Shown: positions 25,206 through 38,011, counted from the first letter of the stretch. The stretch is DNA of 64,000 nucleotides from Polytrichum commune (GCA_950295325.1 OX485807.1:808501-872500), one strand, 5' to 3'. The notes: generated from the sequence alone by a model not told the origin. Numbers and translations: made by a program.

Positions 25206-28200
25206 ATGGGCACTCAGAACGCACAGGGACAGTTTCTTAACCCCAGCCCTTATGGGTACTACGATCCATATGCCCGCACTGGGAGTGCATATGTTCAGAC
25301 TACCGCTGTGCCTTCAGGCACTGGTAAAGGTAAGCAGTTTATACTGGAAGAATTTGCATCTTTTTGGTTCATGGTAGAACTCTGTGCGTGGTTAGGAATC
25401 ATGTTGTTTCAGGGTGGATTGGAGGAATTTGGTTGTTTGTGTTTTTTCTTATCTTTTGTTTTTGCTGGATTGCTTCAGTGGTTATGATGTTATCTGCAGT
25501 TACAGCAATTGAAGCTGTGATACTTGTGAGGGATGGGTATTTAATGTGATCGGGAAGTCAGGCAATACTGAAACTAGTTTTCTTCCCAGATGAGAGTGTT
25601 GGGTACCTAATTGGAGGAGTGTGTGTTCAAGTTGTGACCCGATCATGGTGTTATGTGGTAGGTGTAGTTAGTGGTGGCAGTGAGTGGTCGAATTGGAGAA
25701 ATTTGGGTTTTTGTCTTTTCTTTCTTTTCTTTCTTTTCTTTCCTGCTGGATTGCTTCAGTGGTTGTGTTGTTATCTGCAGTTGCAGCTATTAAAGTTATG
25801 ATACTTGGAGGGTGGGTATTGTAGTGTTTTTGCACAAGGATTTCAAAAGAGAAGAAAAAGACTTAGCCCTATGTTGTTGATTAGGAGGTCAGGCGATTCA
25901 CAGACTGAGGTTTTTATTAGCTGAAGGGTTGTGTACTTTATTTGAGGAGCGTGTGTTACAGTAGTGACCTGGTCATGGTGTTATGTGATATGTATGGTTA
26001 GTGATGCGATTACAAGCGTCAGTGAGTGGGTTCTGGGGTTATCTTTTCTGCTGGTTTGCTTTAGTGGTTGTGTTTTTTGAATTTACAGTTATTTGGAAGT
26101 ATGATCTGTTGAGGGTTAGATATCCTAGTGTTGTTGATTGAAAAGTGAGGCAATACAAAATGGAATGTTTTTTTAAGCTGAAGCGTTGTGTTGTGTTGTG
26201 TAATTTTGTGACCTTATCATGGTGTTATGTAGCAGGACCGATGGATTATCTGAATAAGCTGGGAAAGCAGGCTGAGAACATGGCAGGAAATCTTTGGGGT
26301 CATGGTATGATACTCCTTTACTCCTTGCTCTTCTTTACCCTTGTTGAGAGGCTATTAAGAAAACCAAAACAAATTGGCAGGGGATAAAGTGTTGGAACAC
26401 TTGCTTTGTTCATCTTGAGGCGATAGCTGTCTGTGGAGCCTGACCTTAAATTGAGTGCAAAACTAATATGCAAAATTATGAAAATTCGTGATGTTAGGAT
26501 CCAGTTTTTGGAATAAAGAGGACTATATGTTGGAGCTCTGTGTAAAGAAGCATTTTGAAACACCCTCATGAACTGCACTCACGATGTCTGGAAGCGAACA
26601 TCTTGACTGGCAATTGATGGCCAAGTTCGTGAGATGGACTCATGTGTACATGACAGCAATCCAACAATACATACAACCACAGAGTTATCCTATAATAATT
26701 TGATGGGACTTTTCATCAGGAAATGGTCCCCTATGATATTCTATTGGTTGTTTTGCATACAATATCATTGATTTCTTTCCACTTGTGATGGTGCATGCTT
26801 GTCGGAGGTAGTGTTTGAAAATTGAATGAAGGGCAACCTATTTCTGTTCATTCAGGGCCAAACTCATTTTAGCACCTCTTGGCATGCCAGAATGAAGTTT
26901 GATCCAGAATGAAAAAACATAGAATGTTCTTCTTTCAAATTTCCACACTACCTCCAAGCATCACCGAAAAATTACTGAACATGGAAGGTGTTGTATGCAA
27001 ACTGATGAACTCCCAAAGACAGGTCCCTTTGAATGAAAGGACACCTCTAATTAAATGAAGTAAATTTTAATGAATAATGAATATGCTTAATGAAGATTGT
27101 GGGCAAAAAGTACTAAGATATATTTGTTGGCTTTTATGCAGTGAAAGTGGCCAATTCTGTTCCAGACGCGGCCTGGGGTAGGCTAACTCACGGAACAAAC
27201 CTGCTTAGAAAAGGCGGTTTTGAAGGGGTGTATAAAGAATCGTTTGGATTGGCGCCAAATGAGATACTGAAAAAGACGTATGCGTGCCATCTTTCCACAT
27301 CAAATGGTGCTGTGGCTGGTACACTGTACCTGACGAATCAAAAATTTGCATTCTGTAGTGATCGGCCTGTTTCATACACTCCAACTCCTGGTCAAATGGC
27401 AAGCAGCATCTACAAGGTACTCTACTTGGCTTTCTTTCTCCTTGATTGCTCTGCACGCACTTCTCTTAGGATGTTAAACACGCAATCAGTATAGGATGAT
27501 TAGCGAATCCAAACTGAGGCTGTAGCCATTTTCCTCAAAAGTTTTCGGAGCTCAATGTTCCTTTCATCATCAAAGTGAAGATTCTTTTTTAATCAAGTAA
27601 CCATATATATATATATATATATTGAACCTAGAATAGTTATCAAATTTTGAGCACATAATCCAAACTCTTCTAAACACATGTCTTGATCTTGTCCGCTCTT
27701 AGATCCACACCTAACCACTCATCACTCCAGGATAGGTGTCTGATGAAGATAAGTAAACAAATTAGGCTGCAAGATTCACAACTATCTGGTCTTCAAATGT
27801 CCCATCTTGGTGGCAAGACCTGGATGACAGTACCATAAGTTGCTTAAGTTAGGGTTTTTCTTTTGTCTTTCTGGTTGTTCCTTCCTTTTTTGAAGGCAAA
27901 ATTGGTTCCCTTCTATTATTCCTAATTTTCAACTTTGCGTCCCTTACTGCTTGAAGGCTCAGGCTAAGGCTTTCCAACCATGACGTCTATCAATAGTCTC
28001 TCCCTAAAAATTAAAAATAAAATCAATTTCTGCTCCCCAAAACTCAGACAAGCTCTACATTCTCTGCAATAATTACCTAAACTGACTGTAAAGTACGGAA
28101 CCCACAAGGACAGTTATTTGCTAGGATAAAAGTCAGTAAGGAAGATGGGTCTTAAATGGTTACTTTTTTCCAACTAGCCTACTTCTCCTATGATAGCCAT

Positions 28201-29356
28201 CTTGTACATGATTAGTGCAAGATGGTTAGCAATTCCAAATCGAGGCTATAGCCACTTTCCTCATATTTTTGGAGCTCATATGAATATCTTATTCATCATC
28301 AATGTGAAGATTATTGCATTCATTAAATGGTTATATAGGGGTCCCCAATTATCTTGTCTATTGAGCCTTGAATAGTTATCATATTTTGAGAACATACTCC
28401 AATCTATTTCAAACACATGTTGCCTTTTTGGTATCCGTCCTTGGAGCCACTACATCAAGCCACATACCACTCAAATATAGGTTGTCCTAGTAAGAAAAGT
28501 AACTAAATAATTGTTGTCTACCTTAACAGCAGGAGAGAACTAGGTATTTACCAGTGTTGGTCTGATATTGTCCATTTTTAATACCATATGGATATCTATA
28601 ATGAGGATTCCACTTTTTTGATACCAGTAGGGTATGATATTTGGCGGTGTTTTTGTTTTCGATACCATTTGGGCCTATATACCATGCAAGAACCTTGATG
28701 ACTGGGAAAAATTGCCCTAGTCTCAATATGGTTCAGAATCATACTAACTCAGGTATACAAAGATTTTCCAATTCTTGACATACCCACCAAATATCAATAT
28801 TTGGAGTGGTTTACAATTTTGATACCCACAGGTAGGTTCTTTAAATATTATGGATGTTGATTATTGATACCCATGCATTCACCTATATTCCAGTCCAACA
28901 TTGGTATTTACAAGACGGTATTTGTTGGTGTGACCCAACCAGGTTATTATCCCACTGGACAAAGTGAGGGAAGTTGTACCCGCGTCAAACATAAACAAGC
29001 CATCAGACAAGTACGTCCAAGTGGTGACGGTCGACAACCACGAGTTCTGGTTTATAGGGTTTGTGAATTACGACAAGGGGTTGAAAAATATGCAGGAGGC
29101 AGTCCGAAGCAGGTCCCAAAACTATAACACTGGGGCAACTCCCCCTCCACCAGGCTACCCTAATGCAGCAGCCTCATCCTATGGAACAACAGGCAGTGGG
29201 CCTTATAATAATTCTTCTCCTCCTCCGTATAATAATTCTTCTTCATACCCTCCAGCTCAGCAGGCTACATCAAGCACGTACCCGCCGAATGAGCAGGGAT
29301 GGCGTCCAGCTGCCAAAGGACAAACGTCTTCCAGAAACCAAGCTGCATGGAAATAG
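25206..29356 (+). CDS. GEM-like GRAM-domain protein, four exons
   Basis: GRAM domains are PH-like folds that bind membranes or phosphoinositides; the plant GEM/GER family acts in ABA-linked signalling and epidermal and reproductive development (family knowledge). Exons 25206-25329, 26236-26304, 27142-27416 and 28943-29356 join in phase to 293 residues. The start is the first ATG of this frame; no upstream in-frame ATG was found. Residues 1-42 are Gly/Tyr/Pro-rich. The family core WGHVKVANSVPDAAWGRLTH begins near 62. The GRAM domain covers about 92-215 (YACHLSTSNGAVAGTLYLT, FAFCSDRPVSY, VQVVTVDNHEFWFIGFVNYD). Residues about 219-293 form a Pro/Ser/Tyr/Asn tail with a PPPY motif. All splice sites are GT-AG. 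Introns 1-3 are about 906, 837 and 1526 bases; intron 1 is built of tandem repeats and intron 3 holds two family S elements. GEM membership is clear, the orthologue is not. Confidence 0.93.
25400..26235. repeat. Tandem triplication in GRAM-gene intron 1 (period about 250-330)
   Basis: Three diverged units share GCTGGATTGCTTCAGTGGTT (25459, 25744; GCTGGTTTGCTTTAGTGGTT near 26050), TCTGCAGTTACAGC, and a GTGACC.....TCATGGTGTTATGT word (near 25634, 25963 and 26209). The last occurrence runs straight into the acceptor of exon 2 (TTATGTAGCAG|GACCG), so the 3' splice site lies in the edge of a repeat unit. A TTTTC/CTTTC run lies at about 25715-25742. Confidence 0.8.
27459..27767 (+). repeat. Family S dispersed element, copy 4, in GRAM intron 3
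   Basis: Landmarks: TTCTCTTAGGATGTTAAACA, ATGATTAGCGAATCCAAACT, GGAGCTCAATGTTCC, TCTAAACACATGTC, CTAACCACTCATCACTC. It contains an (AT)10 run at about 27604-27623. Same orientation as the host gene and as the copy at 28145. Confidence 0.75.
28145..28521 (+). repeat. Family S dispersed element, copy 5, in GRAM intron 3
   Basis: The most complete copy: starts ATGGGTCTTAAATGGTTACT and ends AAGTAACTAAATAATTGTTG. The left end and the inverted right end are alike, supporting a terminal-inverted-repeat element. It lies about 380 bases after copy 4 in the same intron and orientation. Confidence 0.8.
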
Positions 29357-30414
29357 GGAACACAAGCATCTGACAGAGGTGGCATTCCATGATTGGCATC
29401 TGAGGTGACTTCCCTAGAGCCTAACCCTTGTCCTCCCCTTGCGTTCAATCTAAGCCGTAGGTCTCCATGATTGGAAGGCCTAGAGGAGATGGGTCCCAAA
29501 TGGGTATGTCCATTATAATATCCCTTGGTAGATACATACATATTAGTGCATGTGAGCTGATGGCATTGTGCATACAGAGAGTTGTGGTCATGGTGATCTA
29601 GTTAGTGGTTTCATAAAGATGCATGTGTAGGATATTTGTAGATTAAAAGGTCAAAAGCAATATAAATTTGCCGGGAGATAGATTACCCAGCTTGTAACAT
29701 GTGATTATTAGGTTAGGTGGGTAAGGTGCCACAGTAGTCAACATCCTAGAATTTGAAGCTACTTGGAATGTCAATTTTGATGATACTGCCGGCAAAGTAT
29801 ATGTGTCTTGCAGGTTTGATGTCTTCCTCGGACTGGTTTAAGTTACATGTTATTCAGTGCTTGTTCTCACATTTCTGGTTGTGATCTGAATCACCAACTT
29901 TCGCATCAGTCAAACATTAAGAATGGGTGAGTAGGTAGTATTCTTGTATGTGTTGGCACAAGGAGCATGTAATTATATCTTCATTCTCCAGATGATTTTT
30001 TCCATCGCTTCTCTTCTGCTGGTTTGCAGCATTCACCTGAACTGTGGTTGTTATGTACTTGGGAGTAGACCATGTTATAATGCTTTAAATCTCAGAGGGT
30101 TACATTTTTGGACCATGGTAGGCATAAAAGCTGCAACTTATCTTCCAGTTTGTTGATCCTTGACCCCTAAAGGTCGAAGCAAAATCTCCCCAAATTTGCC
30201 TAAACAGTTCAGTCCAATTCAGCAGCTTATTAAAGAAAACTGGTACCCCTCATCTGACCGTATGGATGACATCTTTGTAAGCTTAAAGTTAGGATTGTTC
30301 ACACAAATGCTCAGCTGTGCATGTGTCCAAAATCAAAAAGACTACAAGGTAGATGTGTGTTACGCATACATTTTTATGTTTGTGTTCACTTCAGTAGGAT
30401 ATGACACACACACA

Positions 30415-30705
30415 CATAGTGTGAGATGATCAACAAATCCAAATTGTACCTATAGCTATTTGTCCCATGATTTTTAGAGTTCATATGAAAATCTAATTCA
30501 TTACCAAAGTGAAGATGCTTGTGCTCATTGAGTGGTTATATAGGTCCCCGCAATCATATTGATTATTATTGAACTTAAAATATCATATATTTGAGCACGT
30601 AGTCCATTCTTGTTTAAACATATGTTTTTTTTATGTCCATTTTCAAATCGACATCTAACCATATATCACTTAAATATAGTTGTCCAGATTATTGTTATGT
30701 TGGAT
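30415..30705 (+). repeat. Family S dispersed element, copy 6
   Basis: Landmarks: GATGATCAACAAATCCAAAT, AGTTCATATGAAAATCTAAT, TCATTGAGTGGTTATATAGG, TTTAAACATATGTT, ATATATCACTTAAATATAG. It lacks a clear left end, where an (AC)n run (about 30406-30415) abuts it. Confidence 0.65.
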
Positions 30706-33053
30706 TAACACATGTCTATCTTAACATAAATTTGTATGTTGATATGGTAGGGTAGAGGTGACAGCGTGGACAAAAACATCCGCCTCAACCTCTAGGAGTT
30801 CAAAATAAATAAAAATTGGGTTGATGCTTACAAAAAAAGAGTTTGTTGATCCTCACATAACCAAGTTATTCCAAATTAAGAATGTGGTAGAATAGGCATT
30901 TGCTTTTGATCAAAATCATGCTTATGTTTTTCTCTTGCCAGTTAAGAAAACTCCATCTTCACATATTGTATTTGTTGATAACATGAAGGCAGGAGCACAC
31001 AAATTTGAGTTCATATGTAGTAAGTAAGCATGATCTGTAAATAGCAACACTAAAGTCATTGATTTCAAAGGAGCAAAGTCGACAATTTAGAATGAATTGT
31101 CTTGTGATCCTTCGTAAGACCATGAAACCCACATGATTGTCAATGAACACTTTGAAATCTCATAAATAATTCCCACGACTTTTAAAAATTTATGACATCA
31201 ATTGCATTAGCTTACATGGATTGAGTTGCTACCATATTGAGGTGCTCCTTGGTTTGGCTTTTAAGATTAATGGATTATCACAATATAAAAAAAATAGCAT
31301 TTAAATCTCATAATTTGTAAGGTTCAAATCTCCCACCTCACAAGAAGGAAAGCAAGGTTGTTTCATCAAGTTACCTACTTTATGGTGTTTAAGATTAAGC
31401 ACTTAAACTAAAACATGTTTGAATGTAATATCAATATTAGGGTGTTAAACAAATCTTTTTTTGAACATAATTTTAACATGGCACATGCCAATTTGTGGAC
31501 CATATTAATTTAAAATATGGATGCCTCATAAATATTTTGCTTCACATCAATTTAATTGAAATGAAAGGAAAGTGATTTTAAAGTCCCAAAACCCAAATGG
31601 CTTATAAGATTGAAAGTACATCAAGATGATGTCACACATGTTAGTTCCCTTGAGTAGTGGATTTTAGTAGCCTTCATGAGATAGAGGTTGATATCAACTT
31701 TATGATCTAATTGGAAGAAAAACTTAAGACTTCCTAGTCACTAATGAAGAACTTATTTCTTGTGGAAATGTAGAAAGGACACTCCAACACAAAGTGTGCC
31801 TCATTTATCAATTACATTGTAAGAGCAAAAGTGGCATAATTTATTATCTTTACAAATTGGGATAATCGACCACGGGCAAGTTTCAATGACATGTCTATGA
31901 TTCAAGTTCAATAAACAACGATGAATTTTGTGTGGTGGTGTCAATGGTTGCTTCAAGTACGATTCACATTCATGATCACTTTCATGTCACTTTCTCATCC
32001 ATTTTTTGACATGCTTGTTGAGAGACAAGCATTAACACAAAGTATGAGCATCAAAGAATGAGCCGGAGCTCTATTCCATTAAGATTACATAGGGGTGAAG
32101 ACAATTGGTTAACTCGGGTTAAGGTTTATAGTGTGACTAGACTTATCATCCATCTACCTTATCGCTATCTACCTACTATGACTTAACTGGTTATTAAGGA
32201 CCAGTCGGGTAGGTATGCTTACTAAGCTATGGATGGAACCGGAGAGTGAATGATTGACATTCATCATGTCTTGACAATGCTCACCCATAGTCACTTTTAT
32301 TTAGGATGACCAAGTGTAACACAAAATGAGACCAATAGTCATTTCTCCATCTATGAGAAAATTTAGAAAGTGGTGGTCATGGTCCTAGTCACTACACTAA
32401 TTATCTCAATAAGTGAGGGTGGTACCACATCAAATCCTCCAACACATGGAAAAGTGCTCCCAACATAGACATACCCCTCACAACTACCTCGATGACACCA
32501 ACACCAATTCAATTCAACCACATACACCCCCTCAAATTCCACCCACAACAATGCATGTACACAAATGGGTCCTTCATACTCCCCACCATAAATTTTGAGG
32601 GCCAGATAGAAGGCATCACCACATGAACTAGGATCCATAGCCCCAAGAACACCACCCAAATATCAAAAAGACTACCGTGCTATCAAAACATCCTAAGAGG
32701 AGAGCTTAATGCATACTCATATGAGCCCAAAATGAGTGCTCATATTGGTTTTATGTTTAGAATTTAATTAGAATTGCATTTGGAGTGCTATTGAAACAAT
32801 CAAAAGTATAAAAAGAGTGAGGCTTGGTGTGGTTTATGTTTTAGGCTTTAAGCCTATTTTGTGTGGTTAATTAGAAGCTTAGTGACATTAGGGAGTGTTT
32901 TGTTTAAGTGTGTAGTATTTGATGAAGCAAGGGGAAGGTCCTTGGATTTAAATGTTTGAATTAGAACATGCTCTTGTTGGTTTAGGGGTGAGGATTTAGT
33001 GGATAAGATAGGTCCTACTAAGTAGGAGAAGGCTAAGGAGGTTGTGGTTTGGA

Positions 33054-33135
33054 TGCCCTCCCTCCTTCCTTCCTCCTCTCTCTCTTCACTCTCTCTTCTC
33101 TTCCTCCTCTCCTCTCTCCTCTCCCCTTCCTCTCT
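33054..33135. repeat. CT-rich low-complexity tract
   Basis: Nearly pure C and T with CCTTCCTT, CTCTCT and CTCCTCTCC words; no coding meaning. Confidence 0.8.
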
Positions 33136-33313
33136 AGGATTTTTGAGCTCTTAGAGCTAGAAAAAATGTGTGAATTAGTGAAGGGGTACGTATTAGGGAA
33201 ATTAGTGGAATTAGGTAGGAAGATTAGGTAGGGGGGTTTGGGGAAATTAATGGGATTAGGTAGAGGATTAGTGGGAATCGGTTTTGAGATTGCCGAGGTT
33301 AATGTTTTTGGAG

Positions 33314-33630
33314 CTGCCGGCTACTGTTTGAGGTTGCAAGGCTTACTGGAGCAGTTGCCGGCTACTGTTTGAGGTTGCAAGGCTTACTGGAGCAGCTGCC
33401 GGCTACTATTTGAGGTTGCAAGGCTTACTGGAGCAGTTGCCGGCTAATGTTGAGGTTGCAAGGCTTACTGGAGCAGCTGCCTGTTACTGTGTTGAGGTTG
33501 TCGGCTACTGTTTGAGGTTGCAAGGCTTACTGGAGCAGCTGCCTGTTACTGTGTTGAGGCTGCCGGCTACTGTTTGAGATTGCGAGGCCTACAGGAGCAG
33601 ATGACTGTTACTGTGTTGAGGCTGCCGGCG
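33314..33630. repeat. Minisatellite with a 41-base unit and compound longer units
   Basis: The 41-base unit begins CTGCCGGCTACTGTTTGAGG and ends ACTGGAGCAG. The period is 41 between the first units (33314, 33355, 33396). Later units gain an inserted module with CTGCCTGTTACTGTGTTGAGG, giving a higher-order structure. At least seven units are recognisable; the last ones are degraded. Confidence 0.9.
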
Positions 33631-36600
33631 CTTGTAAGGTGAATTAAGAGGGCAACTTCAAGGCTTAATGCTAGGCCTTGAGTGATTTGGGTAGATGACT
33701 AAAGGGGAACCTTATTGATATAAAGGGGAAAGCCCGTGGTGCTACATTGGACTAGGTGATAGTTAGTTAATTGGGTTGTTACTTAATATTACTTTAGGTA
33801 ATTAGTTCATTAGCAAGATAGTAGAACACGAGGTTAGGATTGTGATAATAGAGAAGAGCGTTTGTCAATGCTTGTAATATTATCGTGGAATGGATTGGTG
33901 TGCAATGATTAATGAGGAAATGTGATGGATTTTTACGAATTGGAAAGAGGGAGTTCTGTAAACATGAATGTGATCCCCATTCCCTCACCCGGACTAGGAC
34001 GCTTAAGGGTGGGCGGTTTGGCCTCACAACTCACTACCATGAAAACCATAAAAACCACCAAATTAGGCACACACATTTTCACGGACAACGTCAATAGTAT
34101 ATTCCTCATAAATAGCCACATAAGGCACCCGTCCTTGCAACACCACCACCCACACGAACTACTTGTAGTAACAATTATTTACCAAATATATTGGACTCCG
34201 CACAAAATCTACATACACACAATAAGAGCCCACACCGGCATTATCATACAAAAAATAGCAAACACATTAGCAAATGAGGGAACACACAAAGATAAACCCA
34301 CCATCACACCACCACACACCCACACCACTATTGGTTAGCAAGTTGCCTAACTGCCGCACATGATGGAGCCATCCACAACCATACATTTATAAATAAGAGC
34401 ACTAGAACCAAGAATCCAACACAATCATACACGGACAAATGGTTATCAAATGACCAAATAAACCACAAACTCTCCAACCACTTATGAAAGGCCATAGGCA
34501 CATCCAATGCCCAAATTATGCAAACTTTAAAATTACAACATGCTCGATACATAGGAAACCATAAAAAAATATCTTCTAGACCCTCACCCACCCGAATCCC
34601 AACTGCACACTATGCCCTAACAATGCCAAAGACACATGAACCCACCTCCTATCCACTTGTGAGAACCAACACATAAAAAGCCTCAAAATATCACACCACA
34701 ACAAAACGGTATACCTCATTGCCCAAACCTTGCAAGCCAACAAATACACTTGATTCTTTACACTAATCAACACATGGAATTTCAACATCAAGCCACCTGA
34801 TTCAACAATCCTGAAATGGCTACTCTAATGCACATGTGCACACACACCATGCCAATGCCACGCAAAACTAAGACTTGACATCCTTTGCACATTAGGAGCC
34901 CCAAACCAAAGCTAAAAGCCAAATGTCAAACACAAACACATTAAATATGACCCATTAATTAACACCCTACAAAGTAATGATGGAAAATAAACCCCCACAT
35001 AACCATTACAAATGGAGTAAGAGGAGTTGTCAGCCCTAAACCCCCACCCTTATGCGTCTGTGTCCGGGTGAGAGCTCAGGACCAACATGTACTTCCCTAC
35101 TCCTTAAGCTCTTGTCATTAACTTCCCGTGCTCACAAAGTAAAAATCCAAATCACATTTTTATTCATTTTATATAAACTCAAGCATTGAGAAATGCTCTT
35201 TGCTCTTCCCCTTCTAATTAACCCTTCCCCCTTACTAAATGCCTAATTCCCATGTTCTAACTAATATGCCCTTAATACTATCCCACTACCCCTCAACTGC
35301 TCCCTAACTTCCTCCCCTTTTTGTTTGGTCACCGGCTTGCGGGCTGGGGCCCCCGGTTGTGCCGGGTCTCGCCCCTCGGGGTTTTGTATTGGTTACCTTT
35401 TTCTTTAATTACCTCGGAGAGGTTTTCATGGTACCTGGCCAGGCGGTCACCTAACCTGTCACTGCCCAGTCCCCTTTCCGAATTCCGTTAGGCCTCCTGC
35501 CCTCAGACTGCGGCCTCGATACATGCAGTTTCTCCCTCCTTGGTTCAATCCCTTCGAGGATACCTTCGTAGCTACCCAGTCCAGCTTACTCCCTTCCGCC
35601 GCTAAACTGAATGCTGCTGTAGTAAAACTCCCCTTCTTCCCTGGTCCCATTCCAACCCTGATTTAATGGCCTTGTGTTGACATTGAGGCTCAGCCCGATC
35701 CTTTTTCGGAAGAATTTGGCACACCCCCTTCGCAGAACTTGGATCATTCTCACTTGTCCCACATTTCCTTCATCAAGCTCTCACTAGCTGCCAAGCAGCG
35801 AGCTTGAAGATCTCACACCCTGTTTGGACATCGAGGAGGCCACCTCCAGGACTTCAGTCTAATGATGCAGTGTAAAATGTGTCGCAAAATGTGCTAGCCG
35901 ATACCTTCGCAGTCCTTTGGCCTCAAATTCCTTAGATGCTGCTTCAACTTCTGCTGCCGCTCCCTCTATCCCCTGGTCCCTACCCAAGGTTGCCTTCGAT
36001 ACCGAATTTCTCAGCTTAACCGCGAACATTACCCAATTTGCACCCAGTCGAACTGTCTCCTTTCATTCAATCAGCTAGCTCAGGTGCCCTCGTTGGGCTG
36101 GCCACCCAGCCTCTCCTTCCTTCCCCTACCTGCCGCACCGAAGAAGAGAGACAACTGCCCTTGCCGCAGCCCATTCAATCCAAATCTTCCTTCTGCCCGG
36201 AATTCTCTAGGGTGCACCCACCCCACCCCCTAAATAAACAGTATCACTGCCTAATAAAACCAATTAAACCCCAGCCTTCGTAGAGCTAGGAACAAAGACT
36301 AGAACCCTTTAACTAACCATTGCTCTACTTCTTCAAGCACTAAATTCTACATTACCAATCTAAGCTTAAATTGCAATCAAAATCCAAGACACACTTTTTT
36401 TTTATATGTTTAAGTACTTGACTAAAATTCCAACCGTAGGCTTTAGTAGATAACAAGAGTTAAGAACACATGTGAGCCTTCTTTTGGGCTCATAGGAGCC
36501 ATACACAAACACTCTATAAAAAAAAAGTCACCAAACTCAATATATCAAAATCTAACATTAAAACCCTCATGAGAAATTTACACCAAAATGTCTTCAAATA

Positions 36601-37993
36601 TCTCACATACTTAATTCTAAACAAAGTAAAACTAGACAACAAACACCTCCCCCCCCCAATAACATTGGATAAAATTCTTGCTACAAGAGTCCACCTCACA
36701 AAAGGGAGGCATAAGACCTGATATTGCATCATAAATAACCATGATCAAAATAAGGCTAACATGCTTATATTCACACTAGTACCTAGTTATGGGTGTTACT
36801 TTTTTTTGTTTCTTTTATGAAGGTGGTACTAATTCCCAAAGAACACACCACTTAGACAAATTTGAAAGTTATTGATCATTGAAATTTTTATTGAGTGACA
36901 TTAAATTAATAAATACATACTCACTTACGATAGATCTCAAGAAAATTAGTGCGTGCTCTAAGGTATTTGTAGAGTGACTAAAAAAAAAAATGAAAACACA
37001 TGCTTCTCAGTGAGTAGTGCAAAGTGCCGATACTTTCAATGAATAATGCCAAGTGCTAGTACTTCTAGTGAATAATTGTTCTATGAGTAGTACTTTGAGT
37101 GAATAGTGATGGGATGAATAATGTTTCCTATATCTTTTGGTGGCACTACAATTTGTCCTCTATATATGTTGCCTTTATAAATATTAACATTTCTAATTCG
37201 GGGTTTCTATTTGCCCCTAATTAGAAGCGATAACACTTATAGAGGGCAAATTGTAATTTCATAGTGTAAAGAAATTAAGTTAAACCCTTCACTAATTTCC
37301 CACACTCACTATTAGCCCTCCCTCACTATTTGGGATAATTTGCATAGTGTAAAGTGTCCTTGACAGATACATATTCCTATCCGAGAGTTTGAATGTACAC
37401 ACTTAAGATTTGATTATTATCTATTTTAAAGGCAATGCCACTAGAAAATTCTAAAGATATTCACCCTGACTCCAACAACAAGAAGTTAAACTCTCTATAT
37501 TCCTCATTTGGATCTCCTAGTATACTCAAGCAATTGCAATTTTGTTCTCAAAACTTACATAAGTAACTTAGGTCATTGTATCCTTGGGGCCGGATTGAGG
37601 GCATGCTTGAACTCTAAAAAATTGGCCAAATAGGATCATTTGGTTTCATCAAATCTAGCCCAATGGCTTTACACTAGGGTTGGGCTTGAACACTCACTCA
37701 TCCCATGTGGTGTCCTAAGTGACACAATTTTGGCGTCAAACCTTATGGCCATCTTGAAGAAATTGGGACAAGCTTTTTCTTGGCCCAAACTCTCCACATG
37801 AGCATGATTGGACTCATTCATTGGATAATGAACATCTCTGCCGTCGAAACCTAAAAGCTTAAATCTCTTCACTACACTTTCCCCTCAAGAACATCGAGAC
37901 CTAAAATCAGGTCATCACTTTACATGTGACAAGATTGGACCTGCAAAAAATTGATAAAGTTAGGCTGGATTGAGAATGTAATTGCACATGAAT

Positions 37994-38011
37994 TGGGCTG
38001 GTGCTTGGGCC
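37994..38011 (+). promoter_or_regulatory. Site II (TGGGCY) pair upstream of eIF3f
   Basis: TGGGCT at 37994-37999 and TGGGCC at 38006-38011, followed by GGCCCGAGCC. TGGGCY site II elements bind TCP-type factors and are typical of plant promoters for translation and cell-growth genes (established knowledge). They lie about 300 bases upstream of the eIF3f start. Confidence 0.5.

Larger units (their letters stand above)
32700..36510. repeat. Pair of diverged inverted arms around an A/C-rich core
   Basis: The left segment 33860-34040 (GAGCGTTTGTCAATGCTTG, AATGTGATGGATTTTTAC, CTCACCCGGACTAGGACGC, TTAAGGGTGGG) matches the reverse complement of 35030-35210 (GAGCATTTCTCAATGCTTG, AATGTGATTTGGATTTTTAC, CTCACCCGGACACAGACGC, ATAAGGGTGGG). 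Outer words CTCATATGAGCCCAAAA (32717) and the reverse complement of 36466-36500 are also similar, suggesting arms of over 1 kb with heavily decayed middles. The core 34040-35030 is strikingly poor in G on the plus strand. Either a foldback element or two related elements in opposite orientation. Confidence 0.5.
29357..37980. other. Spacer between the GRAM and eIF3f genes
   Basis: No gene recognised. It should start with the GRAM 3' untranslated region. It holds family S copy 6 (30415), a fragment near 31550-31740 with family D ends, the minisatellite at 33314, the inverted arms around 34-35 kb, and a family C-like element at 36786-37343 with an internal hairpin (arms near 37148 and 37250, ACAATTTGTCCTCTATA against its complement). 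Confidence 0.5.

Noticed and set aside
31315-31345. GGTTCAAATCTCCC as a tRNA T-arm
   Set aside because: No acceptor stem, D arm or anticodon arm can be built around it.
34328-34791. Minus-strand Trp/Leu/Val-rich frames resembling membrane proteins
   Set aside because: They come from the G-poor plus-strand core read in antisense; the composition explains the hydrophobicity and no family pattern is seen.
35330-36290. GC-richer stretch as a retroelement coding region
   Set aside because: Frames are short and broken, with no reverse transcriptase, integrase or gag motif; kept only as part of the inverted-arm region.
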